From Algiphilus aromaticivorans DG1253 (GTDB lineage: Bacteria; Pseudomonadota; Gammaproteobacteria; Nevskiales; Nevskiaceae), in the NCBI RefSeq assembly GCF_000733765.1, contig NZ_JPOG01000001.1:124001-188000 (forward strand): DNA of 64,000 nucleotides. The letters are read 5' to 3'. The notes beneath the pieces were generated by a model. The model saw only the letters and a list, made by a program, of their open reading frames with translations. It was not told the DNA's origin and ran no database searches. Position numbers and translations under genes: made by a program. This document shows positions 6,998-14,959 of the stretch, piece after piece; within the stretch, counting starts at the first letter, position 1, and the number at the start of each line of letters is the position of its first letter.

Positions 6998-8866
6998 TCA
7001 GGCGTCTGCCAGCGCATCCAGCAGCGCTTCGCCGTACCGCGCGATCTTGGCGGGGCCGAGTCCCGGAACCGCCTCCATGGCCGCCAGGCTGTCCGGCCGC
7101 AGCCGGGCGATCTCGCGCAGCGTGCGGTCGTGCGCCACGACGTAGGCTGGCACGCCCTCGCGCTGGGCGATGTCCAGGCGCGCCGCGCGCAGCGCGTCGA
7201 AGGCTGATTGCGCGGCTGCGTCCAGCGCCGGATCGTCGGCCGAAGGCGTGGCGCGGCGCCGGCTGCCACTGGCCGATCGGCTTGGCGCACCGGCTTCGCC
7301 CGGCGGCAGCCAGCGCGCGGACTGGCGGCCGCGCATCACCGCGTCGCCGTCGGGGCTGAGGCGCAGCACCGGATGCTGATCACCGGAGAAGACGATCCAG
7401 CCGGCGGTGACGCAGCGGCCGAGGGCGCGCGTGATCCAGGCCTCGCTGCGCTCGGCGAGCAAGCCGAAGGTGGAGACGCGCGTCAGACCCTGCCGTTCCA
7501 GGCGCTCCTCCTGCTCGCCACGCAGCAGCTTGACCGCCATCTTCATCCCGAAGCGGCCGTGGATGCGCGCCACACCGGAGAGCAGCTTGCGCGCCAGCAG
7601 CGTGGCGTCCTCGTCGGAGCCGCCGGCGTCGATGGTGGTGCAGACATCGCAGCGGCCGCAGCCGGCCAGCGTCTCAGCCTCGTCGCCGAAGTAGCGCAGG
7701 ATGGCGTCGTGCCGGCAGGCGCCGCCTTCCGCCCAGCGGATGAGCTCCAGGAAGAGGTTCCACTTGTGCGCGACGATCTCCGAGTCCGCCTCGCCGTCGC
7801 GCTCGAGCAGGCGCCGGCGCTGCGGCAGGTCGGACTGCGCCCAGCACAGTAGGCCGATGGCCGGGTCGCCGTCGCGGCCGGCGCGGCCGACCTCTTGGTA
7901 GTAGGCCTCGATGGAGCCGGGCGGACCGAAGTGCACCACGGCGCGCACATCGCTGCGGTCGATGCCCATGCCGAAGGCGTTGGTGGCGCAGACGGCGTCC
8001 AGCCGGCCGGCCATGAAGTCCTCCTGCGCGATCTGCCGGTCTTCGGCGGGCAGGCCGGCGTGATAGGCGCGCGTGCGCCAGCCCTGGCCGGCGAGTCGCC
8101 CCGCCTCGGTCTCGGCCAGCTTGCGCGTCGGCGTGTAGACGATGGCCACGCCGCGGCCGTCGCCCGGCCGACCCAGCGCCTCGGCCAGCGCGGCGTCCAC
8201 CTGCTGCTGGCGGTCGCGCTGGCCGCCGACCTCGGCGGCGCGCAGCGCCAGATTCGGCCGCGCGAAGCCGTGTACCAGCTGTGCGGTCTCCGGGCCCATG
8301 TCCAGGCGGTGCACGATCTCGTCGCGCACCACGGGGGTGGCGGTGGCCGTGCAGGCCAGCACGTGCGGCGGCGCCAGCTCGCGCACGATCTCGCCGATCT
8401 GCATGTATTCGGGCCGGAAGTCGTGGCCCCATTCGCTGATGCAGTGCGCCTCGTCGACCGCTATCAGCGGGCAGTCCAGCTGCTTGATGCGTTCGCGGAA
8501 GCCGGCTGCTGCCAGCCGCTCCGGGGCGACGTAGACGATGCGGTACTCGCCGCGCCAGAGGGCGGCCAGGCGCTGCTGCATGGTCTCGGCCGGCAGCGTG
8601 GCGGCCAGATAGGTCGCCGCCACGCCGCGCTGCTGCAGGGCGGCGACCTGGTCGGCCATCAGCGCCACCAGCGGCGAGATGACGATGGTGGTGCCCGGCA
8701 GCATCAGCGCCGGCACTTGGTAGCACAGCGACTTGCCGCCGCCGGTAGGGGCGACCAGCAGCGCGCGACCGCTCTCGAGCAGGGTTTCGATGGCCTCGCG
8801 CTGGCCAGCGCGGAAGGCGTCGAAACCGAGGGCGTGAAGGGCGTCGTCCGCGGCGCTGGGGCTCAT
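6998..8866 (-). CDS. recQ: ATP-dependent DNA helicase RecQ
   Basis: A 622-residue superfamily 2 helicase of full RecQ length. The helicase core shows the Q-motif region FDAFRAGQREAI, Walker A APTGGGKSLCYQVPAL, the DEAH box VDEAHCISEWGHDFRPEY, TATATP, and motif VI YYQEVGRAGRDGDPA. The RecQ zinc site follows, with cysteines in CRHDAILRYF and CGRCDVC, then a winged-helix region with VSTFGLL. An HRDC domain closes the protein (about residues 545-620, PGLGPAKIARYGEALLDAL). Role: 3'-5' unwinding in recombination and stalled-fork repair. It is divergent from the prolyl hydroxylase-like gene, 60 nt away. Confidence 0.96.
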   Translation of the reverse strand: MSPSAADDALHALGFDAFRAGQREAIETLLESGRALLVAPTGGGKSLCYQVPALMLPGTTIVISPLVALMADQVAALQQRGVAATYLAATLPAETMQQRLAALWRGEYRIVYVAPERLAAAGFRERIKQLDCPLIAVDEAHCISEWGHDFRPEYMQIGEIVRELAPPHVLACTATATPVVRDEIVHRLDMGPETAQLVHGFARPNLALRAAEVGGQRDRQQQVDAALAEALGRPGDGRGVAIVYTPTRKLAETEAGRLAGQGWRTRAYHAGLPAEDRQIAQEDFMAGRLDAVCATNAFGMGIDRSDVRAVVHFGPPGSIEAYYQEVGRAGRDGDPAIGLLCWAQSDLPQRRRLLERDGEADSEIVAHKWNLFLELIRWAEGGACRHDAILRYFGDEAETLAGCGRCDVCTTIDAGGSDEDATLLARKLLSGVARIHGRFGMKMAVKLLRGEQEERLERQGLTRVSTFGLLAERSEAWITRALGRCVTAGWIVFSGDQHPVLRLSPDGDAVMRGRQSARWLPPGEAGAPSRSASGSRRRATPSADDPALDAAAQSAFDALRAARLDIAQREGVPAYVVAHDRTLREIARLRPDSLAAMEAVPGLGPAKIARYGEALLDALADA

Positions 8867-8926
8867 GCGCGCATTGTAGGGCCGTGGCCGCTGACGCGAC
8901 GGCGGCGGCCGTTATAGGCTGGCGCC

Positions 8927-9571
8927 ATGCTGCAGGAGATGCCCGAACTGACACGGGACGCGAGCCGTGGGGAATCCCCTCCCGAGCGGCTGTGCGCCGA
9001 TCCGCGCATCGCCCGCCATGCGGCGATGTTCTCGCGCGCGGAAGCCGATCATCTGATCGACTGCGCGCGCGACCGATTGAGCGAGGCGGCGGTGAGCCTC
9101 AATGGTGGGGTCGGCAAGAGCAGCGGACGCGTCGCGCAGAACGCCTGGATTCCGCACGACCACGACGCCACCGTGCGTGGCCTCTGCGAACGCCTTGCCG
9201 AGGCCGCTGGTCACCCGCTGGCGCACGCCGAATCGCTGCAGGTCGTCCACTACGCGCCGGGTGGCGAGTACCGCCCGCATTTCGACGCCTACGACATGAA
9301 CACGCCGCGCGGCCGCGAATACACCCGTCGCGGCGGCCAGCGCCTGTGCACGGCCATCCTCTATCTCAACGACGTCGACGCCGGCGGGCAGACCCGTTTC
9401 CCGCGTCTGGATCTCACCATCCAGCCGCGTTGCGGCGATGCGCTGATCTTCGACAGTTGCCGTGTCGGAACGGTGGAAGTTCACCCCAAGGCCTTGCACG
9501 CCTCGGCGCCACTGGACGCCGGCGAGAAGTGGATCGCCAACCTCTGGTTCCGGCAGCGCCCCTACCGCTGA
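8927..9571 (+). CDS. Prolyl 4-hydroxylase-like 2-oxoglutarate/Fe(II) oxygenase
   Basis: A 214-residue protein with the double-stranded beta-helix of the P4H family. Iron ligands are visible as HFDAYD (the HxD pair) and, distally, HPKALHASAPLDAGEKWIAN, which supplies the third histidine and the lysine that binds 2-oxoglutarate. YAPGGEYRPHFD and LYLNDVDAGGQTRFP are strong family signatures. In bacteria such enzymes hydroxylate peptidyl proline or free amino acids; the substrate is unknown here. No signal peptide is seen. It sits 38 nt upstream of pmbA and may share its transcript, without an obvious functional connection. Confidence 0.88.
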   Translation: MLQEMPELTRDASRGESPPERLCADPRIARHAAMFSRAEADHLIDCARDRLSEAAVSLNGGVGKSSGRVAQNAWIPHDHDATVRGLCERLAEAAGHPLAHAESLQVVHYAPGGEYRPHFDAYDMNTPRGREYTRRGGQRLCTAILYLNDVDAGGQTRFPRLDLTIQPRCGDALIFDSCRVGTVEVHPKALHASAPLDAGEKWIANLWFRQRPYR

Positions 9572-9609
9572 GACCGCCCGCGGCGGCGTTTTTCCCTAGA
9601 CTGGGGCGC

Positions 9610-10989
9610 ATGAGCCAGCAGCCCGTCGCAACCGAATCCGTCATAGACCCCGAAACCGAGCGCGCCAGCGACACCGCCACTGCGGAGGCCATCGTCGGGC
9701 GCATGCTCGACGCTGCCACGCACGCCGGCGCCGACGCCGCCGAGGCCGGCGCCAGCCTTTCGCGCGCGCTCACTGTGGCGGTGCGCAACGCCGAGGTGGA
9801 GTCGCTGGAGTTCCAGCGCGACCGCGACCTCGCGCTGACCGTCTATTGCGGCCAACGCGTCGGCGGCGCCAGCACCTCCGACTGGTCCGATGCCGGTTTG
9901 CGCGCGGCGGCCGAAGCGGCCGTGGCCATTGCCCGCGCCAGCGGCGAGGACGCCTGCAACGGTCTGCCGGAGCGCAAGGATCTGGCCACGGACTTCCCGG
10001 AGCTCGATCTCTTCCATCCCTGGATGAGTGACGCCGACGCCGCCATCGACCATGCCCGCGCCTGCGAGGCGGCGGCGCTGGCGGTGGATGCGCGCATTCA
10101 GCAGAGCGAGGGCGCCACGCTGGAGACCGGCCGCGGCGTTTCGGTGCTGGGCAATACGCACGGCTTTCGGGGCGTGCGCTCCGGCACGCGCCATGGCCTG
10201 TCCTGCGCGGTGATCGCGCGCGTCGAGGACGATATGCAGCGCGACTACTGGTACACCGCCGGCCGCGTGCCGGCGGCGCTGCTGGACGCCGACGCCGTCG
10301 GCCGCCGCGCCGGTGAGCGCGCCGTCGCCCGCCTCGGCGCGCAGCGCCTGAGCACGCGCCGCTGCCCGGTGCTGTTCCCGCCCGAGCTGGCGCGCAGCCT
10401 GTGGTCGGCGCTGGCCGGGGCGGCCACCGGGGCGTCGCTTTATCGCCGCGCCAGCTTCCTGCTCGACCGTGCCGGCTCGCGCATCGCCGCCGAGGGCCTG
10501 CGCCTGGAGCAGCAGCCGCATCTGCCGCAGGCCCTGGGCAGCGCCGCCTTCGACGAGGAGGGCGTGGCTACCGTGCAGCGCGACCTCGTCGCCGACGGCG
10601 TGTTGCAGCACTATCTGCTGTCGAGCTACAGCGCGCGGCGGCTGGGGTTGGCCACCACCGGCAACGCCGGCGGTGTCTACAACCTGGTGGCGCATCCGAC
10701 CACCGATGCCGGGCTGGAGCAGCTCGCCGCCGACATGGGCGAAGGCCTGCTCGTCACCGAGCTGATGGGCCAGGGTGTCAACACCGTGACGGGCGACTAT
10801 TCGCGCGGCGCGGCCGGTTACGTCGTGCGCAACGGCACCATCGCCGAGCCGGTGGACGAGATCACCATCGCCGGCAACATGCTGGAGATGCTGCAGGCCG
10901 TCGAGGCCGTGGGCAGTGATATCGACACCCGCAGCGGCATCCACACCGGCAGCGTGCTGATCGGCGCGATGACCGTCGCCGGCAGCTGA
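9610..10989 (+). CDS. pmbA: Metalloprotease PmbA (TldE)
   Basis: A 459-residue protein of the TldD/PmbA family. The N-terminal half has ALTVAVRNAEVESLEFQRD and LALTVYCGQRVGGASTSD. The C-terminal half has YLLSSYSARRLGLATTGNAG, ELMGQGVNTVTGDYSRGAAG and VDEITIAGNM. PmbA (TldE) pairs with TldD in a heterodimeric protease that processes microcin/peptide precursors and degrades unfolded peptides; the metal site lies in TldD, which is not in this window. The start at 9610 follows the family N-terminus; a much longer in-frame extension upstream crosses the prolyl hydroxylase gene and is spurious. The gene is convergent with hepT. Confidence 0.93.
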   Translation: MSQQPVATESVIDPETERASDTATAEAIVGRMLDAATHAGADAAEAGASLSRALTVAVRNAEVESLEFQRDRDLALTVYCGQRVGGASTSDWSDAGLRAAAEAAVAIARASGEDACNGLPERKDLATDFPELDLFHPWMSDADAAIDHARACEAAALAVDARIQQSEGATLETGRGVSVLGNTHGFRGVRSGTRHGLSCAVIARVEDDMQRDYWYTAGRVPAALLDADAVGRRAGERAVARLGAQRLSTRRCPVLFPPELARSLWSALAGAATGASLYRRASFLLDRAGSRIAAEGLRLEQQPHLPQALGSAAFDEEGVATVQRDLVADGVLQHYLLSSYSARRLGLATTGNAGGVYNLVAHPTTDAGLEQLAADMGEGLLVTELMGQGVNTVTGDYSRGAAGYVVRNGTIAEPVDEITIAGNMLEMLQAVEAVGSDIDTRSGIHTGSVLIGAMTVAGS

Positions 10990-11006
10990 CCCGCGTCAGG
11001 CGCCGT

Positions 11007-11429
11007 TTATCGATCAGCGTCCAGCGCGCTGGACGCAATGCGCGCGAACTCGCGGAAGTCGTCGAGATGTTCGTGACAGATGCTGTGCACGATCGCCCAG
11101 TCGATCTGCTGATACTGATGCACTGCGATGTTCCGGAAGCCGACCGCCGCGCGCAGTCGATCGGCGAGCGCCATGGGGATCACGTCTTGCTCGGCAAGGC
11201 GGAGAAAGCTTTCCGCCATCGTGCCCGGGGCAGCGCCCTCGGTCTCGCTGAGAAGCTGAAGAGCGATGTCGACGCAGAGCTGCACGGCACGCGTCAGATT
11301 GACGCTGAGGATGTCCTGTAGGTCGGCGTCCTGCTCCAGCGCTTCCAGGGAGTCCGGACGGCGCTCGACGATGCGTTGCACACAGCGCCGTAGGGATTCG
11401 AGGCGCGAAGCCAGTACTAGGCGATCCAT
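11007..11429 (-). CDS. hepT: HepT-like HEPN ribonuclease toxin
   Basis: A 140-residue all-helical protein of the HEPN/DUF86 family. The catalytic RX4HXY motif is present as RNIAVHQY, near the C-terminal third. HepT-type toxins cleave RNA; in known systems the partner MntA adds AMP to the motif tyrosine and silences the toxin. Its start overlaps the end of mntA by 13 nt, so antitoxin is made first from the same mRNA. All residues expected for activity are present, so the toxin is probably functional. Confidence 0.9.
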   Translation of the reverse strand: MDRLVLASRLESLRRCVQRIVERRPDSLEALEQDADLQDILSVNLTRAVQLCVDIALQLLSETEGAAPGTMAESFLRLAEQDVIPMALADRLRAAVGFRNIAVHQYQQIDWAIVHSICHEHLDDFREFARIASSALDADR

Positions 11430-11812
11430 TGCCGCCGCCGCTGTTCCAGAAGTGCCTCGTACTGAGGCAGAAAGTCCGCTGCGTCGATCAAGGTGCGCGC
11501 GAGCCAGGAGGCATGGATACCCGCTTCGCTCTCGTGCACGGGCTGGCCATGAGTCAGCGCCTGCAGCGCTATTGCCACTGAGGCAGCGCGCAGGTCGACG
11601 ACATCCACTGGCCGACCGGTTGTGGCAGCCAGGGCGCGCGTCAAGGCCATGCGTGCGCTGGTATCCAGTGCCTCGTTGGCGGCCACCGCAACATCGATAT
11701 CACTAGCGGCGCCAGCCTGGCCAGTGCCCACCGAGCCGAAGACAACACCCAGTTGCAGCCTTGGCCGGAAGTCCTCCAGCACCGCGCGTACTCTTTTCAG
11801 CTCATCCTGCAT
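11417..11812 (-). CDS. mntA: MntA-like nucleotidyltransferase antitoxin
   Basis: A 131-residue minimal nucleotidyltransferase. The GSX10DXD motif is exact: GSVGTGQAGAASDID, followed by a beta strand with DVVDLRAAS that supplies the third acidic residue. This is the architecture of MntA antitoxins, which AMPylate HepT. The start at 11812 was chosen because it gives MQDELKRV, a normal N-terminus; the longer reading to 11893 overlaps the upstream membrane protein gene heavily. It lies 7 nt behind that gene's stop and overlaps hepT by 13 nt, suggesting one transcript. Confidence 0.9.
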   Translation of the reverse strand: MQDELKRVRAVLEDFRPRLQLGVVFGSVGTGQAGAASDIDVAVAANEALDTSARMALTRALAATTGRPVDVVDLRAASVAIALQALTHGQPVHESEAGIHASWLARTLIDAADFLPQYEALLEQRRRQWIA

Positions 11813-11819
11813 GGAGCGA

Positions 11820-12512
11820 TCATCGCATGTCCGCCCTGTCGTCGAAGCGCCCTTCCAGCCCGAAGCCGGTGCGGGAGAACGCGATGGCGACAAGGGGATA
11901 GCAGGCCGCCATCAGCAGCGCATAGACCCACTCGAGGGCGTTGAGCCAGGCGTCGCGGTCGTCGACGACGAACTGCAGCGGTAGCGAGGCCAGCCCCAGC
12001 CCGAGCAGCAGCGCCAGCACGGTCACGAAGGCGCGCTTCAGCCACGGCGCCAGCACACCGGCCGAGGTGGCGATGGAGATCAGCAGCATCTGCGCCAGCA
12101 CGGTCATCGAGAAGTAGAGATTGATGCCGTAGCGGCGCAGCAGACGCGGAAGGTCGCCCTCCTCGCCGAGATAGGTGGCATAAAGCGTGTAAAACAGCGC
12201 CCCCACCAGGCCACAGCCGAGCAGCACCCAGCGCCGAATGCCCGCGGCCTCGTGCACGCGCGCCGCCCACACGAAGCAGCAGCTCCAGAAAGCGGCCAAC
12301 AGCCAGCCGTAGGGCTGCATCGTGAAGCGGAACCAGTAGATCACCGGCTCCTGCCGTGCGGCGCGGCTGATCGAGGTGCAGCCGTCCCAGTAGGGATTGC
12401 AGGCCTCAATCAGTCCGAGCCAGGTCGAAGCCAGCCAGGCGACATGCAGCGCCACCAGCGGCAGCAGGCAGCTCACCCAGGCGATAAGGACCGGTATCCG
12501 CTGCGCGGTCAT
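11820..12512 (-). CDS. Six-helix membrane protein, possibly Frag1/DRAM/Sfk1-like
   Basis: A 230-residue protein with about six predicted membrane helices and a conserved-looking extracytoplasmic loop CNPYWDGCTSISRAARQE between helices 1 and 2. That loop and the topology resemble the Frag1/DRAM/Sfk1 family, but the match is from memory of the pattern only. Family members in bacteria have no settled role. It lies between the thiolase gene (49 nt upstream) and mntA (7 nt downstream) in the same direction. The close spacing to the toxin-antitoxin pair looks like chance packing. Confidence 0.55.
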   Translation of the reverse strand: MTAQRIPVLIAWVSCLLPLVALHVAWLASTWLGLIEACNPYWDGCTSISRAARQEPVIYWFRFTMQPYGWLLAAFWSCCFVWAARVHEAAGIRRWVLLGCGLVGALFYTLYATYLGEEGDLPRLLRRYGINLYFSMTVLAQMLLISIATSAGVLAPWLKRAFVTVLALLLGLGLASLPLQFVVDDRDAWLNALEWVYALLMAACYPLVAIAFSRTGFGLEGRFDDRADMR

Positions 12513-12561
12513 GACCGACGCTCCCAGCTACGCCCCAGACGTGCCCGGTAAGCCTGACGAG

Positions 12562-13749
12562 CTAGACGAGCTCGACGCCCATCGCCACAGCTTCGCCGCC
12601 GCCGATGCATAGACTGGCGATGCCGCGGTTCTCGCCACGCCGACGCATGGCGTTGAGCAGGGTGACGAGGATGCGCGCACCGGAGGCGCCGATGGGGTGG
12701 CCCAGCGCGCAGGCGCCGCCGTTGACGTTGACGCGCGCGGGATCGAGCTTGTGCTCCTCCATCGCCGCCATGGTCACGCAGGCGAAGGCCTCGTTGATCT
12801 CCCAGAGGCCGACGTCGGAGGCCTTCCAGCCGGTGGCATCCAGCAGCTTGGCAATGGCGTGCACCGGCGCCACCGTGAACTCGGCCGGCAGCCGCGCGTG
12901 GCTGGCGTGACCGGTGATGCGTGCCACCGGCTGCAGGCCGCGCTTCTCGGCTTCCGAGGCGCGCATCAGCACCAGCGCGGCGGCGCCGTCGGAGATGGAG
13001 CTCGCGTTGGCGGCGGTGACGGTGCCGTCCTTCTTGAAGGCGGGCTTGAGCTGCGGAATCTTGTCCGGGCGACCCTTGAAGGGCTGCTCATCCTTGTCGA
13101 AGGTCTGCGCGCCGCCGCGAGCCGGTACTTCCACCGGCACGATCTCGTCGTCGAAGCTGCCATCCTCGTTGGCTCGCTTGGCGCGCGCCAGCGACTCGAT
13201 GGCGAAGGCGTCCTGCGCCTCGCGGGTGAAGCGGTACTTGTCGACGCAGCGCTCGGCGAATACGCCCATGGGCAGGTCGGCCTCATAGGCGTCGTTGAGC
13301 CCGTCCATGGCCATGTGGTCGTAGATGCGGTCGTGGCCATAGCGGTAACCGCTGCGCGCCTTGGACAGCATGTAGGGGGCGTTGGACATGCTCTCGAAGC
13401 CACCGGCGAGCATGACGCGGGCGCTGCCGGCGGTGAGCAGGTCGTTGGCCAGCATGACGGCCTTCAGGCCGGAACCGCACATCTTGCTGATCTGCGTGGC
13501 GCCGACGGCGTCGGGCAGGCCAGCGCCGCGCACCGCCTGGCGTGCCGGCGCCTGCCCCTGGGCGGCGATCAGGCAGCAGCCGAGGATGGCCTCGTCGATG
13601 TCGTCGCCGCTGATACCGGCGCGCTCCACGGCGGCCTTGACGGCCGCGCTGCCCAGTTGGTGGCCGGCCAGCGGCGTGAGATCGCCGAGCATGCCGCCGA
13701 TGGGGGTGCGCGCGGTGGAGACGATGACGATGGGATCCTGACTGTTCAT
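12562..13749 (-). CDS. Acetyl-CoA C-acyltransferase (thiolase)
   Basis: A 395-residue thiolase of standard length. The acylated cysteine lies in QISKMCGSGLKAV, the second catalytic region in WEINEAFACVTMA, and the C-terminal active site in NVNGGACALGHPIGASGAR and LCIGGGEA. The profile is of the biosynthetic acetoacetyl-CoA type (condensing or cleaving acetoacetyl-CoA) rather than the long-chain FadA type, but chain length cannot be fixed from sequence. The start at 13749 gives MNSQDPIVIVSTARTPIGG, the family N-terminus. It is divergent from the leucine dehydrogenase-like gene, so the pair may link branched-chain amino acid breakdown to acyl-CoA metabolism. Confidence 0.92.
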   Translation of the reverse strand: MNSQDPIVIVSTARTPIGGMLGDLTPLAGHQLGSAAVKAAVERAGISGDDIDEAILGCCLIAAQGQAPARQAVRGAGLPDAVGATQISKMCGSGLKAVMLANDLLTAGSARVMLAGGFESMSNAPYMLSKARSGYRYGHDRIYDHMAMDGLNDAYEADLPMGVFAERCVDKYRFTREAQDAFAIESLARAKRANEDGSFDDEIVPVEVPARGGAQTFDKDEQPFKGRPDKIPQLKPAFKKDGTVTAANASSISDGAAALVLMRASEAEKRGLQPVARITGHASHARLPAEFTVAPVHAIAKLLDATGWKASDVGLWEINEAFACVTMAAMEEHKLDPARVNVNGGACALGHPIGASGARILVTLLNAMRRRGENRGIASLCIGGGEAVAMGVELV

Positions 13750-13880
13750 TGGGGCCTCGCGTTGGGAATGCTTGAAAGGACGGAAGTTGACTGGCGCCAT
13801 TATCGCGCAGCCGCCAGCCCGGGCGCTGACCCCTACAATGCTGCAGGGTTTCACCCACCCGGATTGACCCGGAGAAAGGC

Positions 13881-14933
13881 TTGAGCTTCGCGATCTACGC
13901 GCACCCCGAATTCGACGCCCACGAAACCGTGCTCTTCGGCTATGACGCGGCCACCGGCCTACGCGCGATTGTCGCCGTACACAGCACGCATCTAGGTCCC
14001 TCGCTGGGCGGTTGCCGTATGTACCCCTACGCCGACGAAGCCGAGGCGCTGACCGACGTGCTGCGCCTGTCGCGCGGCATGAGCTACAAGGCGGCTCTGG
14101 CCGAGCTGCCGCAGGGCGGTGGCAAGAGTGTGATCATCGGTGATCCGCGCGCGGACAAGACGCCGGCGCTGATGCACGCCATGGGCCGGCTGGTGGGGCG
14201 CGCGGCGGGCAGCTACATCGTCGCCGAGGATTCGGGCATCGGCGTGGCCGATATCCGGGCCATGGCCGAAGAGACCGCGCACGTCAGCGGCCTGGCGGCC
14301 GAAGGCGCGCCTGGCGACGGGGATCCCTCGCCGGCGACGGCGCTGGGCACCTTTCTCGCCATGCAGGTCGCCGCCGAGCGCGCGCTGGGTAGTCGCGATC
14401 TCGCCGGCGTCGGCGTGGCCATTCAGGGCGCAGGTCGGGTCGGCACGGCGCTGGCGCAGCATCTGCGTGACGCCGGCGCGCGCCTCTGGGTGAGCGATAC
14501 GCATGCCCTCAGCGCCAAAGCCTGCGCGCAGGCCACCGGCGCCGAAGTGGTGGCCCCCGAGGCGATCTATGACGTGCCGGTCGATATCTTCGCGCCCTGC
14601 GCGCTGGGCGCGGTGCTCAGCGCGGCGACCATTCCGCGGCTGCGCGCCCGTGCCGTGGTGGGTGCAGCCAACAACCAGCTGGCAACGGTGGCCGACGACG
14701 CGCGTCTGCTTGAGGCCGGCGTGCTCTACGCACCGGACTACGTCGTCAACGCCGGCGGCATCATCGACATTCACTATCACCGGCAAGGTCCCTACGACGC
14801 AGCTTCGGCACGGCGGCATCTCGACGCGATTCCGCGCACGCTGGGGCAGGTGCTGGACGCGGCGCAGGCCGAGGGGCGTCCGGCGGGAGCGGTGGCGGAC
14901 GCTCTGGCGCGGGCGCGCATCGGGCGCGGCTGA
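13881..14933 (+). CDS. Leucine dehydrogenase-like Glu/Leu/Phe/Val dehydrogenase
   Basis: A 350-residue NAD-dependent amino acid dehydrogenase. The start is TTG at 13881, supported by GGAGAAAG six bases upstream. Catalytic lysines are K70 in MSYKAA and K82 in LPQGGGKSVIIGDP; GPSLGGCRM and AEDSGIGVADI are also family signatures. The C-terminal Rossmann domain has VAIQGAGRVG. Expected reaction: reversible oxidative deamination of a branched-chain amino acid to its 2-oxo acid, feeding catabolism that ends in acetyl-CoA, which suits the divergent thiolase. Leucine versus valine or phenylalanine preference is not decided. Confidence 0.88.
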   Translation: MSFAIYAHPEFDAHETVLFGYDAATGLRAIVAVHSTHLGPSLGGCRMYPYADEAEALTDVLRLSRGMSYKAALAELPQGGGKSVIIGDPRADKTPALMHAMGRLVGRAAGSYIVAEDSGIGVADIRAMAEETAHVSGLAAEGAPGDGDPSPATALGTFLAMQVAAERALGSRDLAGVGVAIQGAGRVGTALAQHLRDAGARLWVSDTHALSAKACAQATGAEVVAPEAIYDVPVDIFAPCALGAVLSAATIPRLRARAVVGAANNQLATVADDARLLEAGVLYAPDYVVNAGGIIDIHYHRQGPYDAASARRHLDAIPRTLGQVLDAAQAEGRPAGAVADALARARIGRG

Positions 14934-14959
14934 AGCCGCCACAGGACAGGGAGACGTGC

